From Metamycoplasma salivarium (GTDB lineage: Bacteria; Bacillota_I; Bacilli_A; Mycoplasmatales; Metamycoplasmataceae), in assembly GCF_900660445.2 (NCBI RefSeq), contig NZ_LR214938.2, positions 248,001-312,000 of the forward strand: a stretch of DNA of 64,000 nucleotides. Direction: 5' to 3'. This document shows, in pieces, positions 1 through 10,832 of the stretch. The first letter of the stretch is position 1, and each line of letters begins with the position of its first letter. The translations under genes were made by a program, and so were the position numbers. Under the pieces are notes generated by a model. It saw only the letters and a list, made by a program, of their open reading frames with translations, searched no databases and was not told where the DNA came from.

Positions 1-1319
1 TTTCATTCTTTTTTAAATTCTTTTCCTTGTTCGGGAATTGTAACTAGTTTTGTTGCTAAATCAACCATGCTAAATAATGTTTGTTGTAAATTATCATTAC
101 CTAAATCATCATAGTCAATTTTGTCATCAAGTCCTAAACTTTTGTATAGTTGATTAAATAATCTTTGCATTTCTTGAATTTGAGCTTTTAAAACTTTTTG
201 TTTTGCTTTAAATTCAGGAGTGTTGGTATATTCAACTGTTTTCTCATAAGTTCTTTTTTCTTTAGGATTTACTTTATCTGCAATTTCTATTTTCGTGACT
301 AATTTATCATCTTTAACTTCAACTTTAGTTACTGTATATGAATAACGCGTGTTAATTGGGTTATTGAAGAAAAACATCTCATTAGCAGTATCTTTTGTAA
401 ATAAATTTTTAAGTTCATCTACAGTTTTATCAGCATAAAATGAATCTAATAATGGGTCTAGAGCAGGCAATGCATCAATATCGAGTTTATCAATTGCTTT
501 AGGAACATCTGCTGGAACTAATGGAACTTTGTCTGGTTTTTCCTCTTTTTCATCGCCTTTGATTTCAGCATTATTATTTTGTTCAAATTCAAAATCATTA
601 AATCTTGGAACTAATTTGCTTTTAATTCATTTATCTCAGGTTTCAAAATCCTTAGGCATAGATATTTTGGCAACATATGTACCATCAGGTTGCCTTTCAA
701 ATTTCATTTCTAATTTTGGAGCATCACCATCTTGATAAACCATACTATTGAATTTTTCAGTTAATTCATGAACATATTTTAAAATGATTTCATCAAAATT
801 TTTCTTTGAAAGCACATTATCAATTTCTTTAACAATTTCGACTTTACCATCAGGTTTAACTTGTTCTTTTAATGCATTAAGTTCCTCATCGCTTCCAACC
901 TTGATGTTTTCTCAAATTTTGTTGTTATATTCAACTTTAACAATTTTTAGTTTCTTGTTTTTTGAAATAGCATAAGGTAATAAAGGTTTAAATCCATATT
1001 TTTCGGGGTGTGCTTTAGCATCGTCTTTATTGTCTTCATAATATTTAGCAATTTTTTCTAAGTAGGTTCTTTTTGACAAAGTATCTAGATCAGAAATAGT
1101 GTTTGGATCTATCTTGTCACGTTCTTCATTTAAATATTTAACTACCTTAGCAATAATTTCATCAATTGCTTTATCAAGCTCTTCCTTAGCTTTTGGTTCA
1201 AATTCGTTAAATTTAGGATCAATTTTTGGATCAGCGCTCATTAACAAGGCTACTGGGAATGTAGTAACTGGAGTAACTACACTAAGCGAACCTAGTCATT
1301 TTCAGATCTTCTTACTCAT
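1..1319 (-). CDS. F1-like X0 ATPase cluster A, 3-TM membrane protein (partial)
   Basis: The C-terminal part of this gene lies beyond the left edge: the frame is still open at base 1, with a TGA Trp codon at 3-5. An N-terminal hydrophobic segment (about residues 8-28) is followed by a charged, mostly helical extracytoplasmic region. It is a paralogue of the complete gene at 7393-9450; both share an FFF-N/D-NPIN-T/S-RY motif and a PEKYGF/PENYGF motif. The complete copy adds two C-terminal membrane helices, giving the 3-TM protein described for mycoplasma F1-like (Type 2/3) ATPase clusters. The start at 1319 has an AGGAG site seven bases upstream and overlaps the epsilon-like gene by 8 bp, so the two are translationally coupled. 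The role in the membrane X0 sector is inferred from family and context. Confidence 0.75.
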
Positions 1320-1791
1320 AATTTTCTCCTGGAACTAAATTTAGCAACTTAATCATTTTTAGTTTATATTTCTCGTTCCTTAACGTATTAAGTTTAATAA
1401 ATTGATCAAAGACTAATCCAAAGTTTTGTTTTGCTGAATAATAATCAATTTCTTTTGAAACACTTTTTAATTTAGCTTCAATATTGATAGTTTTTTTTGC
1501 TTTAACAAATTCATTAAAGTTTGTAAAAGTATTAATAATGATTTCATCAGTTTTTACAAAAATACTTGTGTTTTTTAAAAACATATATCACTCAACTTCT
1601 TTATCTCAATCCATAATTTTAATAATAGTATCATCATAACTTCCAAATAAATTTGTGGTTACTAATTCTCAGTTATCTTCATTATTGATGTTTAATCAAA
1701 TTGAAGCATTTTTTAGATGCAATGGACTTTTAGTTGCAAAGTTAATTGTAATGTCAAAATGAGGTTCACTGACATATGTAGTTTTACTCAT
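1312..1791 (-). CDS. F1-like ATPase epsilon-like subunit (cluster A)
   Basis: The protein has 159 residues, close to the usual F1 epsilon length (about 130-140). The N-terminal half is beta-rich with alternating hydrophobic residues. The C-terminal half is helical and charged, as in the epsilon beta-sandwich plus helical hairpin. Direct sequence identity to bacterial epsilon is very weak; the assignment rests on its place between gamma-like and 3-TM genes and on its paralogue at 9443-9904. The start has a GAGGGGG ribosome binding site, and the gene overlaps the gamma-like gene by 8 bp and the 3-TM gene by 8 bp. It probably sits on the gamma stalk of a membrane-bound F1-like motor. Confidence 0.6.
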
Positions 1792-2707
1792 TATCTGCCC
1801 CCTCATCAAAAATAGATTTGTTTTTTCTTGTTAACATTACAATTTCTTCAACTTCTTCTTCTCTTTTTGCCATTAACATTTTCTTAGATACTTTTGTAAT
1901 TTCATCATTTAGTTTTTTGCTTGCCTTATTGTTAATAACTAAATTGTTTTTAGCATTGTAGAATGATGATTCAATCATTAATGAATGAATTGAGTTTTCT
2001 AAGAAAATATTAATTTGCGCATCAATAAACTTTTCAATATCAGGATAAATTTTGTAATTTGATACGTCAACTAGCATTGATTTATTTTCTTCAACATCTG
2101 CTAATTTACCTAAGTTAAAGCTTTTTAAAGGTAAGATTTGAAAAGGTTCATCATAACTTTTGTTGGTGTTGATAACAAAGAATACTTTTGAATAGTTTTG
2201 TTCAACATATAATGCTTTAACAACTTGAACAAGCGATGAAGATAAATCATCGTTTTTTTCTTGTTCTGAAATATTTAGTAAAACGTTGAATTTATGTTTT
2301 TTACAAAAATCTAAAGCTTTATCGCCAATTGTTATAAAGTCAGCTTTAACTTTTTTGGTTAATTTCAAAATCTTATTTTCATATCTAGTATATGAGTCGG
2401 TTGAATATTTTTGTACTTCAGTAACATAAATTCAAAGTTGTTTTTCTTTTATGAAAATATTCCTAAACTTATGAGCTTTCTCTTTTTGTAAAAAGGGATT
2501 TTCAAGCTCAATAAGTGAACTATCTAAATCATATTTTTGGTTTAATGAAGTAATTAGATCACGATTTAACATTGCATTTTGAATGTAAAATGCCATTTTT
2601 TTACTCATTTTCATAATGTTAATTAGTAAAATGTTTTTGTCGTTGTTAACTTTTGTTTTAACATTCTCTAAGTTATTTCTTTTTGTTTCTAATTCTTTTA
2701 AATACAT
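1784..2707 (-). CDS. F1-like ATPase gamma-like subunit (cluster A)
   Basis: This 307-residue protein has the gamma layout. A long N-terminal coiled helix (residues 1-60) leads into an alpha/beta middle with an RYE...DFITIGDKALDF segment that parallels the 'lvIGrkGydyf' part of bacterial AtpG. A long C-terminal helix ends in AKREEEVEEIVML, which parallels the AtpG tail '...R Q a.IT.Ei.EIv.GA'. In F1 the two helices form the central rotating shaft. TGA codes Trp in the middle of the gene. The paralogue at 9894-10808 matches along its whole length. It lies 12 bp after the small soluble gene and overlaps the epsilon-like gene, so it belongs to one operon. Confidence 0.75.
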
Positions 2708-2719
2708 AGTTTTTCTTTC

Positions 2720-3235
2720 TTAAGCCATTATTTTAGTTGCAACATTTTCACTAAATAACAACTTTAATTCATTTGTGTTATCTGATGTATACAAAATTGT
2801 TTCAGGAATAACTTCAACATAATATTTTGTTAGTAACAAATTATTAATTTCAGCATTTAAATTAGTTAAAAATTTATTCATCATTCGATTAGATGAAGAT
2901 TTTAAATTAATTGCTTCATTGTTTGAAGATTCATAAGTATTTAACATAGGAACTAAATTGTTAAGTCCAAATTTTGGATTTAAGTTGTATGTAATTACAA
3001 AATCTTTATAAACTAAATCGTATTTTTTATTAACCGCCATCATTAGCATATCATTAAACTGAATGTACGCTTCAGAATCAAAACCTAACATATCTTTTAA
3101 TAAAACAGAAGCAATAAGTTTATCAAAACTAATGAATCTTTCTTGATTTGTAATGATGGTTTTATAATCATCATAAAAATCAACAATCGCTTGTTGTTCA
3201 GGACTTAATTTACTTTTGTTGTTGTTCATATTCAT
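2720..3235 (-). CDS. small soluble protein of F1-like X0 cluster A
   Basis: This 171-residue protein has no signal peptide or membrane helix. It is mainly helical and rich in Asn and Leu. It starts with an AGGAGG site five bases upstream and overlaps the end of the 12-TM gene by 26 bp in another frame. Its position matches the third non-F1 protein of the seven-gene F1-like clusters, the one reported without similarity to known families. A second copy (166 residues) lies alone on the plus strand at 4997-5497; the two share an FISF/YTKL-ASVLL stretch, a NPKF motif and an ILY-S-NT--LKLLF C-terminus. Cluster B has no copy between its 12-TM and gamma-like genes. The function is unknown; it may link stalk and membrane part. 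Confidence 0.65.
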   Translation of the reverse strand: MNMNNNKSKLSPEQQAIVDFYDDYKTIITNQERFISFDKLIASVLLKDMLGFDSEAYIQFNDMLMMAVNKKYDLVYKDFVITYNLNPKFGLNNLVPMLNTYESSNNEAINLKSSSNRMMNKFLTNLNAEINNLLLTKYYVEVIPETILYTSDNTNELKLLFSENVATKIMA

Positions 3236-4706
3236 TTACACCTCCTAATTTTTTCTTGTTGAAGTAAGTAATTTTATTTGCAACAACAATCAATGAAACT
3301 ATTGAATATAACAAGAATGTTGCTCAAATTGCTGTACTTAAAACTAACATAATTTGTGTCAAATATAGATTAGAATCAATTGTTAAAAAGATGTAATTTT
3401 TATTTGAAATAAGAATTTGGTTAACGCAAAATGTAATCAATGCCAAAATACTTCCTAAGATAGCAAATCTTATGAAAAATGTAATTACCAAATTGTAGTT
3501 TGTATTTTTTATAAAATAAATTACTAGCATAGCAAATGAGAATATTCCGACAAAGAAAACATTAATCATATTAACCATTGTATTTTGCTTATTTAGCAAT
3601 GTCATTGTAAATAATGTTGTTCATAACAAAGTTTGTGCAAAAACATGATTCACTAAATTTAAAATTGGACTAGCTGTTTTAATTTTTTTTGTAAATTGTG
3701 AAACTACAAATAAACTAAAAATAATAGCGCCAATTAAAATCTCAGTTAAATATGCATAATTTTCAAGCGAGTTACCAAAAATACTTTTTGAGTCTATTTT
3801 GTAAAATAGAGATCTAAAAGTTCAAACTAAAATAAATGCAAAAGAAGTTAAACTAATAATAATTTGATCTCTATAATATTCTTTTTTGTTTTGTTTGAAA
3901 AACAAGAAAGCAATCTTATCTGAAAATGCCCCAATTAAAATTGTCATTGAAATTGTTGTAAATAACAATATTAAAACAAGGTTTGTTGTAGTTTTAACAG
4001 TAAATAATTTATTTCAAAAATCATTGAAGCCATTATTGTTAAACAAACTTTCTTCAACGTTAACATTTGACTTAGCACTTAATACTCAAGCACTCATTGC
4101 AATAATAGTAATGAAAACAATTAAACCTTGAGAAATTAAACCAATCATAATCGAAGTTCTATTGTTATATGAGTTAGGATCTGTTTTTTTCTTCAACTTG
4201 TACAAATAAATTGCATAAACTAAATTTAAAATGAACAAAGGTATTAACAATAAAAATGAATATGATAATTTAGCAGGTGTATTTGGAAAATAACCAAATA
4301 ATAAAACAAAAGAAATTACAGTTAATACTAAATATGAAGTAAATCATGGTCAGTATTTTTTAATAGTTTCTTTTTGAAAATAAACGTTTGTGTAATTTTT
4401 TATGATTGAATAAAAAAGTACAAAAGATAATAAGGCAAACCTAATTAAGATCATAAAATTACGTTGCTTATTTTTTAATGTGTCAAAATTTAAAAAATCA
4501 CTAATTTTTCAGTTTTGGAACATTAAATTTCCAAATCCAAAAAATGTACGTTCAATAAACACTAACAACAATAAACTAAATAAAAGAAAAATACCTAATA
4601 AAGTATACTTGTATACCTTAACTAGAGCACTTTTCTTTTTGCCAACAGCAAAGTTATGATAATCATTAAATATTTTCGTCTCTTCTAAATCTAATGAGTT
4701 GTTCAT
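3210..4706 (-). CDS. F1-like X0 ATPase cluster A, multi-TM (about 12) membrane protein
   Basis: The protein has 498 residues, a short charged cytoplasmic N-terminus (about 30 residues) and about twelve hydrophobic segments separated by short basic or Asn-rich loops. Several TGA Trp codons lie inside. This is the 12-TM component characteristic of mycoplasma Type 2/3 F1-like clusters and presumably forms the hypothetical X0 sector. No proton-channel motif of F0 subunit a or c is visible. The paralogue at 10833-12314 has the same topology and a shared SFAM--IY-IK segment. It is the first gene of cluster A and starts at the ATG behind GGAGAG, next to a divergent promoter region. Confidence 0.75.
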
Positions 4707-4996
4707 ATGCTCTCCATTTTTTTAACTATATTTATATATAGTTGCGCGTATTTTATCATAAAATCAGCCTAAATATAAATATAAATTTGCTTTTTCAAAA
4801 AAAATCAACAAAGAATAAAACAAACCGGGATTTTTTATGTAAATTGCTAATTTTCATAGTTTAGTGCCAATATATTGACAATTAATGCAAAATATGCATT
4901 TTATTAGTAAAAATTACCGGTTTTTCTCTCTAATAAGGTAAAATAAAGACAATAAAATAAATTAATAAAAATTCTTAAATTTTAAGGAGAAATTTT
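4707..4996. promoter_or_regulatory. divergent promoter region between cluster A and the orphan soluble-subunit gene
   Basis: This is a gene-free spacer. For the minus strand there is an AT-rich palindrome, AACTATATTTATATATAGTT (about 4725-4744), just before the 12-TM start. For the plus strand, TTGACA lies at 4875-4880 and a TAAAAT box at 4939-4944, followed by AAGGAG before the ATG at 4997. The boxes are consensus-like guesses; no transcript start is known. Confidence 0.35.
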
Positions 4997-5497
4997 ATGA
5001 TAAGCAAAAAATCTAACACGCAAGAAATCATATTAAATTTTGATGTTTTTTCTGATTATAACAATATGGTGCAAAATGAAAATTTTATTTCATACACAAA
5101 GCTTTATGCTTCAGTTTTATTAAATGCTAATTTAAGCTTCGAATCTCAAGTATACAAAGACTTTTATAAATTAGTATCTGAAGCTGTTCAAAACAAATTA
5201 CCAATTTTATTCAATAAGTTTAATGTTATATTTGCAATAAACCCTAAATTTTCAACAGCAGTCGCAACTCCTAGACTTGTTAATGATGATGAATTAAAAG
5301 AAATACTTACTGAAGATACGAATGTGTTAAATCTAAAAGAATCTAAAGAGCCATTTGTTAAAAGCATTAATGCAGAAATTATTGATTCTGTTTTATTAAA
5401 AAACGCAATTGTTGAATTTCTTCCTAATATGATTCTTTACAAATCAAAAAATACCGACAATCTAAAATTGTTATTTAATCAAAACTTAACAAAGTAG
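4997..5497 (+). CDS. orphan paralogue of the F1-like cluster soluble protein
   Basis: The 166-residue protein is predicted cytosolic and has no known domain. It is clearly homologous to the product at 2720-3235: FISYTKLYASVLL against FISFDKLIASVLL, a shared NPKF motif, and an ILYKSKNTDNLKLLF end against ILYTSDNTNELKLLF. The gene is intact, with an AAGGAG site and its own upstream region. It is transcribed away from cluster A, and its last 23 bp overlap the end of a decayed gene on the other strand. It may supply the subunit missing from cluster B, or be a relic of a rearranged second cluster. Homology is visible in the sequence; the role is inferred. Confidence 0.65.
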   Translation: MISKKSNTQEIILNFDVFSDYNNMVQNENFISYTKLYASVLLNANLSFESQVYKDFYKLVSEAVQNKLPILFNKFNVIFAINPKFSTAVATPRLVNDDELKEILTEDTNVLNLKESKEPFVKSINAEIIDSVLLKNAIVEFLPNMILYKSKNTDNLKLLFNQNLTK

Positions 5498-5950
5498 TGT
5501 CTTTAACTTTCTTGTGGCTTGGAAATATTCCAGGTTTTTTTACATTTAGGTGCAAAATAAAAGTCTCCATTGGAAACTTTAATAAATTATTATGATAATA
5601 GTTAGTTTGCAAATCAGGGTTGGATGTATAAACATTTTCAACGTGATGTCCGCGAGCCGCAGAATGGTCATCATATACAGGCTTATAAACATATAATACA
5701 AAGTCTTGGGCCCGATTACGTAACTGATTAAGTATGTTATTTATATTTCCATCGCCAGTACCTTTTCTATATTCAGTATCACGCCAAATTTGAATTGCAT
5801 TGCCTTGGTGAAAGACATCACTAAATTCTTGTCATGTACCAGAATATCCCTGAGCGCATCATGTTGCAATATCTAATGTGTTAGATCATTTAAACAATTC
5901 TAATAGTTAGGATAATTCACGCGTAATTGTTTGATTAGTAAAATTGAGAC
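5475..5950 (-). pseudogene. 3' remnant of an unidentified gene, cut by the IS element
   Basis: An open reading frame of about 144 codons runs from an internal TAA (5907-5909) to a TAA at 5475-5477. Upstream of the stop the same frame continues to the edge of the IS element at 5950, so the 5' part is missing. The peptide is richer in Trp, His and Gly than its neighbours (for example DIATW, GTGDGN, ARGHHVENVY), and the DNA is visibly richer in GC than the flanks, including a GGGCCC hexamer. This suggests a secreted or enzymatic protein acquired from elsewhere. I do not recognise the family. An ATW...G pattern faintly recalls exo-endonuclease-phosphatase proteins, but no other motif supports that. 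Confidence 0.45.
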
Positions 5951-5973
5951 TGTAAAAAAGTTAGTGTAAAGTT
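5951..5973 (+). repeat. left terminal inverted repeat of the IS element
   Basis: The 23-bp end starts TGTAAAAAAGTTAGTG and is the exact reverse complement of 7305-7327. Confidence 0.85.
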
Positions 5974-6019
5974 GTAAGATGAAATCTTTCCAAGTAAAAA
6001 ATTGGAAGGATTTTTTATT

Positions 6020-7224
6020 GTGAAAAGTGAAAAAGAAAATAAAAAGATTTCAGATGTTTTAACTTACCTAAAAGAAAATTATGTGTCTATGATTTGAATT
6101 TTGCAATGAAAGACATATTTAAAAAGGCAATTCAAGGTATGCTTGAAGGTGAATTTGATGCTCATATGGAGTACAAAAAAAGTGATAATCAAGTAGAAAA
6201 ATCAAATTATCGAAATGGTTATAATTCTAAAAAAGTTAGAAGCGATTATGGTGAATTCAATATAAATGTTCCACACGATCGAAATACTGAATTTAATCCT
6301 ATTATTGTTTCTAAAAATTCACATAACGTTAAATCAACAATTGAAGAAAAAATCTTAATGCTTTACGCTAAAGGTTTATCGACTCGAGATATATCAGATA
6401 TGATTAGAGATTTTTACGGTGTTGAATATTTTGCTGAAATGATTAGCAATATCACCAACAATATTTCTGATGTGATTTTAGAATGACAAAAAAGACCACT
6501 TGAGAGAGTTTATTCAATTGTATTTATTGATGCAATTCATTATAGCGTTCGTCAAGAGAATACAGTTGTTAAAAAAGCATTTATGTGGTTTTAGCAATTA
6601 ATTCCAATGGATTTAAAGAGATTTTAGGTTTGTATATAGGTGAAAATGAATCTTCAAAATATTGATTATATGTTTTGAACGATTTAAAGAATAGAGGAAT
6701 TAAAAACATATTAATTCTTTGTTCAGATGCTTTAACTGGTATTAATGAAGCAATTATTACCGCATTTCCTAATACAATGCAACAAAAATGTATAGTTTAT
6801 ATTATTAGAAATTCAACGAAACTAGTTTCTTATAAGCATTTAAAAGAATTTTGTAATGATTTAAAAACTATTTATCAAGAAAGCAATATTGATGATGCTT
6901 ATAGCAATTTACAAATTGTTAAAAATAAATGGAACAAACATTACCTGTCAAGTTTAAAAGTTTGAGAAAATCATTGAGAAAATATCGTAACTATGTTTAA
7001 TTTTTCAAAAGAAATTCGTTCGATTATTTATACAACAAATTACATTGAAAATTTGAATCAAGCATATAGAAACAAAAGCTGTATTTCCTAATAATGCTAG
7101 TGTTTTAAAATCATTATATTTAGCATCAATTGATGTAACAAAAAAATAATCTCAACGCATTAAGAATTGAGACCAAATTTATAATGAATTGGATATCATT
7201 TTTTCTGATAGATTTCAAAATTAG
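6020..7224 (+). pseudogene. IS256/mutator-family transposase, frameshifted
   Basis: The product resembles the IS256 family. An N-terminal FKKAIQGMLEGEFDAHMEY segment parallels the 'aLEaEm-eHLGYe' start of these transposases and is followed by a RNGY-S-K repeat-binding region. The DDE residues are visible in pieces: FIDAIHY, LCSDALTG and NYIENLN. The frame is interrupted near 6085, by a TAG near 6592 and again near 7075, so no full-length enzyme can be made. The GTG at 6020 is the likely original start, and the last readable stop is the TAG at 7222-7224. The element is not expected to move by itself unless another copy supplies transposase. Confidence 0.8.
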
Positions 7225-7304
7225 TTCTATGAAATGTTAATATATTAACGGGAAGTTTATTAATCAAATGATGAATTTCTCAATCCACTTGGAAAGAGAA
7301 AATA

Positions 7305-7327
7305 AACTTTACACTAACTTTTTTACA
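7305..7327 (-). repeat. right terminal inverted repeat of the IS element
   Basis: This is a perfect 23-bp reverse complement of 5951-5973 and sets the right end of the element. Confidence 0.85.
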
Positions 7328-7392
7328 CTACCATATTTTCACTTTTATGGTTTATAAAAACCTAAACATTAGATTTTTATATTTATAGATTT

Positions 7393-9450
7393 TTAAATGC
7401 CTTTTAATCCTAAGGTTAATAAAGTAATACCAGCAATTAATAATACTGCTTCTATTGCAATTGAAACAAGATAGTAAACCAAAATTTTGTTGTTTTTGAT
7501 TGTTTTTAGTTTAATAAGTAACATTGTAATCGTAATAACCAAAGAAATAAGTCCAATTGCAAATGTAATTGCACCAGAAATTGTTTTAACCTTGTTTTTG
7601 TTTTTTTTCTCTTGATTTAAAACATTTTCAGTAGCTTGGTATGCTTCTGTAAATTGTTTTTTATCTTCATCTTTTGTTACTGTTTTGTTTGTAGCTAAAA
7701 TACTTAGTAAATTAAATTCACTTTTAATTTGCCTAATGTCTTCAACATAATTATTAAATCATTGAACTATTGAAAAAGTATTAGTATTTACCTTTGCTTT
7801 TAATCTAAAAATATCAAGTTTAATTTTTTCATATAAATCATCAATTGTTTCTAATTTAAATGTTTTATTTGTAGCATTGAAATTTTGACTAATAAAAGTT
7901 TTATTTGCTTTTATAACATTTTCATATTGCAAATAAACAGATTCAAAAGCATTAACTAAATCTAAAAAGTAAGGATTAGAATTAATTTTTGAAGCTTTTA
8001 GTTCGGATAATGTGTAGTTTAAAAATTCACTATTACTACTTGTTAATGTTTTTAGGTTATTACCAGTGCTTATGTATTGAGCATAATATTGAACTAATTT
8101 CATTTGTTCGTCTTTATATTCTTTTTTCAAATAAAATTTAATAGCGCCATCAACAATTCTAAATAATGCATTTACTAATGCATCGCTTCTTAACATTTCA
8201 TAATTTAATTTATCATCTAAATCTAATGCTTTATATAAGCTTAAAAACTTTTGATTTAAGGATTTTATTTGTTCTGAATATATTTGAAGTCATGCTTTAT
8301 ATTCACTTGAACTATCCACGTTTAATTCAGCATTGTAACGTCTCTTTTTAGATGTATCAACTTTATCAGTAATACTTACATTAGCAATTAATTTACCACT
8401 ATTAATTGATAAATTTTCTACTTTATATAAATATCTACTATTAATGGGGTTATCAAAGAAAAACAAATTTTGTTTTGCTTTATCATCTGTTAAGGTGTCA
8501 AATGTTTGCTTTAAATTTTCATGAGTATATTGACTATAACCATGGGCAATGTAAGGTGGGAGTTGGGCAATATTTTCAATTTCGGTTTTATATTTAGCAT
8601 TTGGATTATCACCAGGTACTAATGGAGGTTTATCAGCAGGATTTGGATCTTTATTTTCATTTTGCTCTTCCTCTTCATTTGATTTTTCATTTTGTTCTAA
8701 ATCAAATGCAACATATCTAGGTTTAATTTTACTTTTAATATAATCATCTCAAGAACCAAAACCTTTTGGTGTTGAATATTTAATAATTCCTTCTTTTAAT
8801 TTTTCTAAATCCAATGAAAAATCTTTATCAAGTTCAGGAATATCTTTTGAATTAAAAATAATTGAATTAAATTTTTTGATTAATTCATTTTCAAAACTTT
8901 TGATTACTTTATCAAAATCCTCACTTTTGATAAAATTATCTTCTTCTAAAATTGCGTTATTTTTATCTTTTTTCTTAGTAATTACACCATCAGGTTTAAT
9001 AGCATCTACGTAATCATAGGGAGCATTTTTTGAGATTGCAACATCTTTATATTGACGATTGTTATATTCAATATTCCCAACATGATATTTTTTATCTTGT
9101 GAAATTATGTTTAAGAAAGTGATTGGAAACCCATAGTTTTCTGGATGAGCAATGATAGCATCTTTATTTTTAGTTACATAATCAATTAGTTTTTCTAAAT
9201 AAATTTGTGCGCTTAGTTTCTTTTTGAAATTAGTTTCTTTGTCTAATGAAGATTTAATTTCTTCAAGCTGCTTTGTAATATTAGTAAGACCATCTGTTAA
9301 TGCTTTTTTAACTGCTTCTTTGGCACGTTTTTTAAATTCAGAAAATTGAGGACTTACTTGGTCGCCTTTTTTTGATGCAGAAAGAGCAATAATTGGTAAA
9401 AATGCAGTTGAAGTTGAAACTAAAAATAACATTTTCTTTCATTTAAACAT
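7393..9450 (-). CDS. F1-like X0 ATPase cluster B, 3-TM membrane protein
   Basis: This is the complete copy, 685 residues. It has one N-terminal hydrophobic segment (residues 5-24), a large extracytoplasmic helical region with an acidic linker (near residues 245-270) and an FFFDNPINSRY motif shared with cluster A. Two C-terminal membrane helices (about residues 627-650 and 658-682) follow. This three-helix topology matches the 3-TM protein of mycoplasma F1-like clusters. The start at 9450 has AGGAGG upstream and overlaps the epsilon-like gene by 8 bp. It is the last recognisable gene of cluster B; 66 bp later comes the IS element, where alpha and beta genes would be expected. Confidence 0.75.
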
Positions 9451-9904
9451 TATTTGCCTCCTTTAAGTTAAACAAATCTCTTAATTTTAAAATGTATAAA
9501 TCATATTTAAGTTGTTTGTAAGATAAAAATTCATTGACATCTAATCCGATAAATTGTTTAGCATTCAAATAATCAAATTTGTTTTTAAGGTCAGCAATTT
9601 GTTTTTTTAAGTTTTGTTTTTGCTTAATTTTAATAAATAAGTTTCTTTGTGAAAATGTTTCTATGTCTAAAATATTGTTTTTCAAAATTAAATTAGCATT
9701 TTTGGCAAAAACATAAATTTCTTTTTTTGTTCTTTTTTCTTCAATTACTAATTTAATTAAAATAAGTTCATAACTGCCAATCATATTACTGTCTAGCATA
9801 ATTCAATCATCTTCATCATTTAAATTAAGATAAGCATTTACCTTGTCAAATGTTTCAGTTTTGTTATCAATAAAACTAATATTAACTTTAAATTTATTTT
9901 CCAT
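9443..9904 (-). CDS. F1-like ATPase epsilon-like subunit (cluster B)
   Basis: The protein has 153 residues, with a beta-rich N-terminal half (residues 1-80) and two charged helices in the C-terminal half. It is a paralogue of 1312-1791; both have an N-terminal LN-NDED/NEDNW segment, a GSY motif and a coiled C-terminus with an LNAKQF/YSAKQN-GL segment. The gene lies inside the operon, overlapping the gamma-like end by 11 bp and the 3-TM start by 8 bp. An ATG three bases earlier (9907) is also possible; 9904 gives better spacing to a GAGAG motif. As for cluster A, similarity to bacterial AtpC is structural and positional rather than obvious in sequence. Confidence 0.6.
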
Positions 9905-10808
9905 CATCACTCTCGCTTAAAATATCATTTTTGTTATTACTTGTTAACATAATAATTTCTTCAATTTCGTTTTGACGTTTAACTCTCATAGCTTGTCTTG
10001 ACAATTTCATTATGTTTTCATCTAAATCTTTAATAATTTTATTAGCTGTAACTAATGCATTTTTTGTTGTATAAAAAGATGATTCAATTAGTAATGAATT
10101 AACAACATTTTCAATAAAAATGTTTGCTTCATTATCAATAAAAGTTTCTACATTAGGAAATATTTTAAAATCTTTAATATCAAGTTTGTTAGTTTCAATT
10201 AATGTTGAAGATGATAATTTGTAAACATCAAACTCTTGAGTTGGTAAGATAGTAAATGAACCTTTAAAATTTTTGTTGGTATTTAAAACAAACCTAACTT
10301 TACGATAATTTTGTTCTAAATATAGAATCTTAATAATTTGAGAAAGTTCAAATGCTAAAATAGATTGGGTATTTGTTGGAAAATCTTTAATAACATTAAA
10401 TTTATTTTGCTTGCAAAAATTGTATGCTCTATCGCCGATTGTAATGAAATCAACATTTTTGTTTTTTGTTTTTTCTAAAATGTATCTTTCATATCTTGAA
10501 TATGAATCGGTTGCATATTTTTGTTGTTCAGTAGTATAAATTCAAAGTTCTTTTTGCTTAACAAAAATTTGTTTGATTTTGTTTAAAAAATTTGATTTCG
10601 TATTTTTATGCACAAACATATTTTTGATGTTATATTGGTTTCCAACAGCATCAATTAAATTCTTGTTTTTAATTGCACTTTGAATGTAATATGAAAGGTT
10701 TTTATTTAACTTCATCATATTAATTAATAGGATATTTTTGTCATTGTTTACTTTCATATTTATTTTCTTAAGATTTTCAACCTTAGTAACTAATCTTGTT
10801 AAATCCAT
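9894..10808 (-). CDS. F1-like ATPase gamma-like subunit (cluster B)
   Basis: The 304-residue paralogue of 1784-2707 has an N-terminal long helix (NDKNILLINMMK, AtpG-like 'KI..AM..V.aakl' position) and an RYERYILEK...FITIGDRAYNF middle that parallels AtpG. Its C-terminal helix ends RQNEIEEIIML. These are the shaft helices of an F1 motor. An AAAGGA site lies seven bases before the ATG, and the gene follows the 12-TM gene by 24 bp. Unlike cluster A, no soluble-protein gene lies between them. Without local alpha and beta partners it must either work with subunits encoded elsewhere or be part of a failing cluster. Confidence 0.75.
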
Positions 10809-10832
10809 TTTATTTTCCTTTCATATTCTGTA

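Larger units (their letters stand above)
5951..7327 (+). mobile_element. IS256-type insertion sequence (decayed)
   Basis: The element is about 1.38 kb, bounded by perfect 23-bp terminal inverted repeats, and carries a plus-strand transposase broken into several frames. Neither the 8-9 bases before the left end nor those after the right end match, so no target duplication is seen. That fits an old insertion or one followed by deletion of flanking DNA. It separates the decayed remnant at 5475-5950 from the end of F1-like cluster B. Confidence 0.8.

Noticed and set aside
529..1338. Plus-strand open frames opposite the 3-TM gene
   Set aside because: They mirror the minus-strand coding sequence, lack ribosome binding sites and give low-complexity Ser/Leu/Phe peptides.
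5475..5950. Calling the remnant a CdtB-like or phospholipase toxin fragment
   Set aside because: Only a weak ATW...G resemblance is seen; no catalytic His, Asp or Asn pattern of those families could be found.
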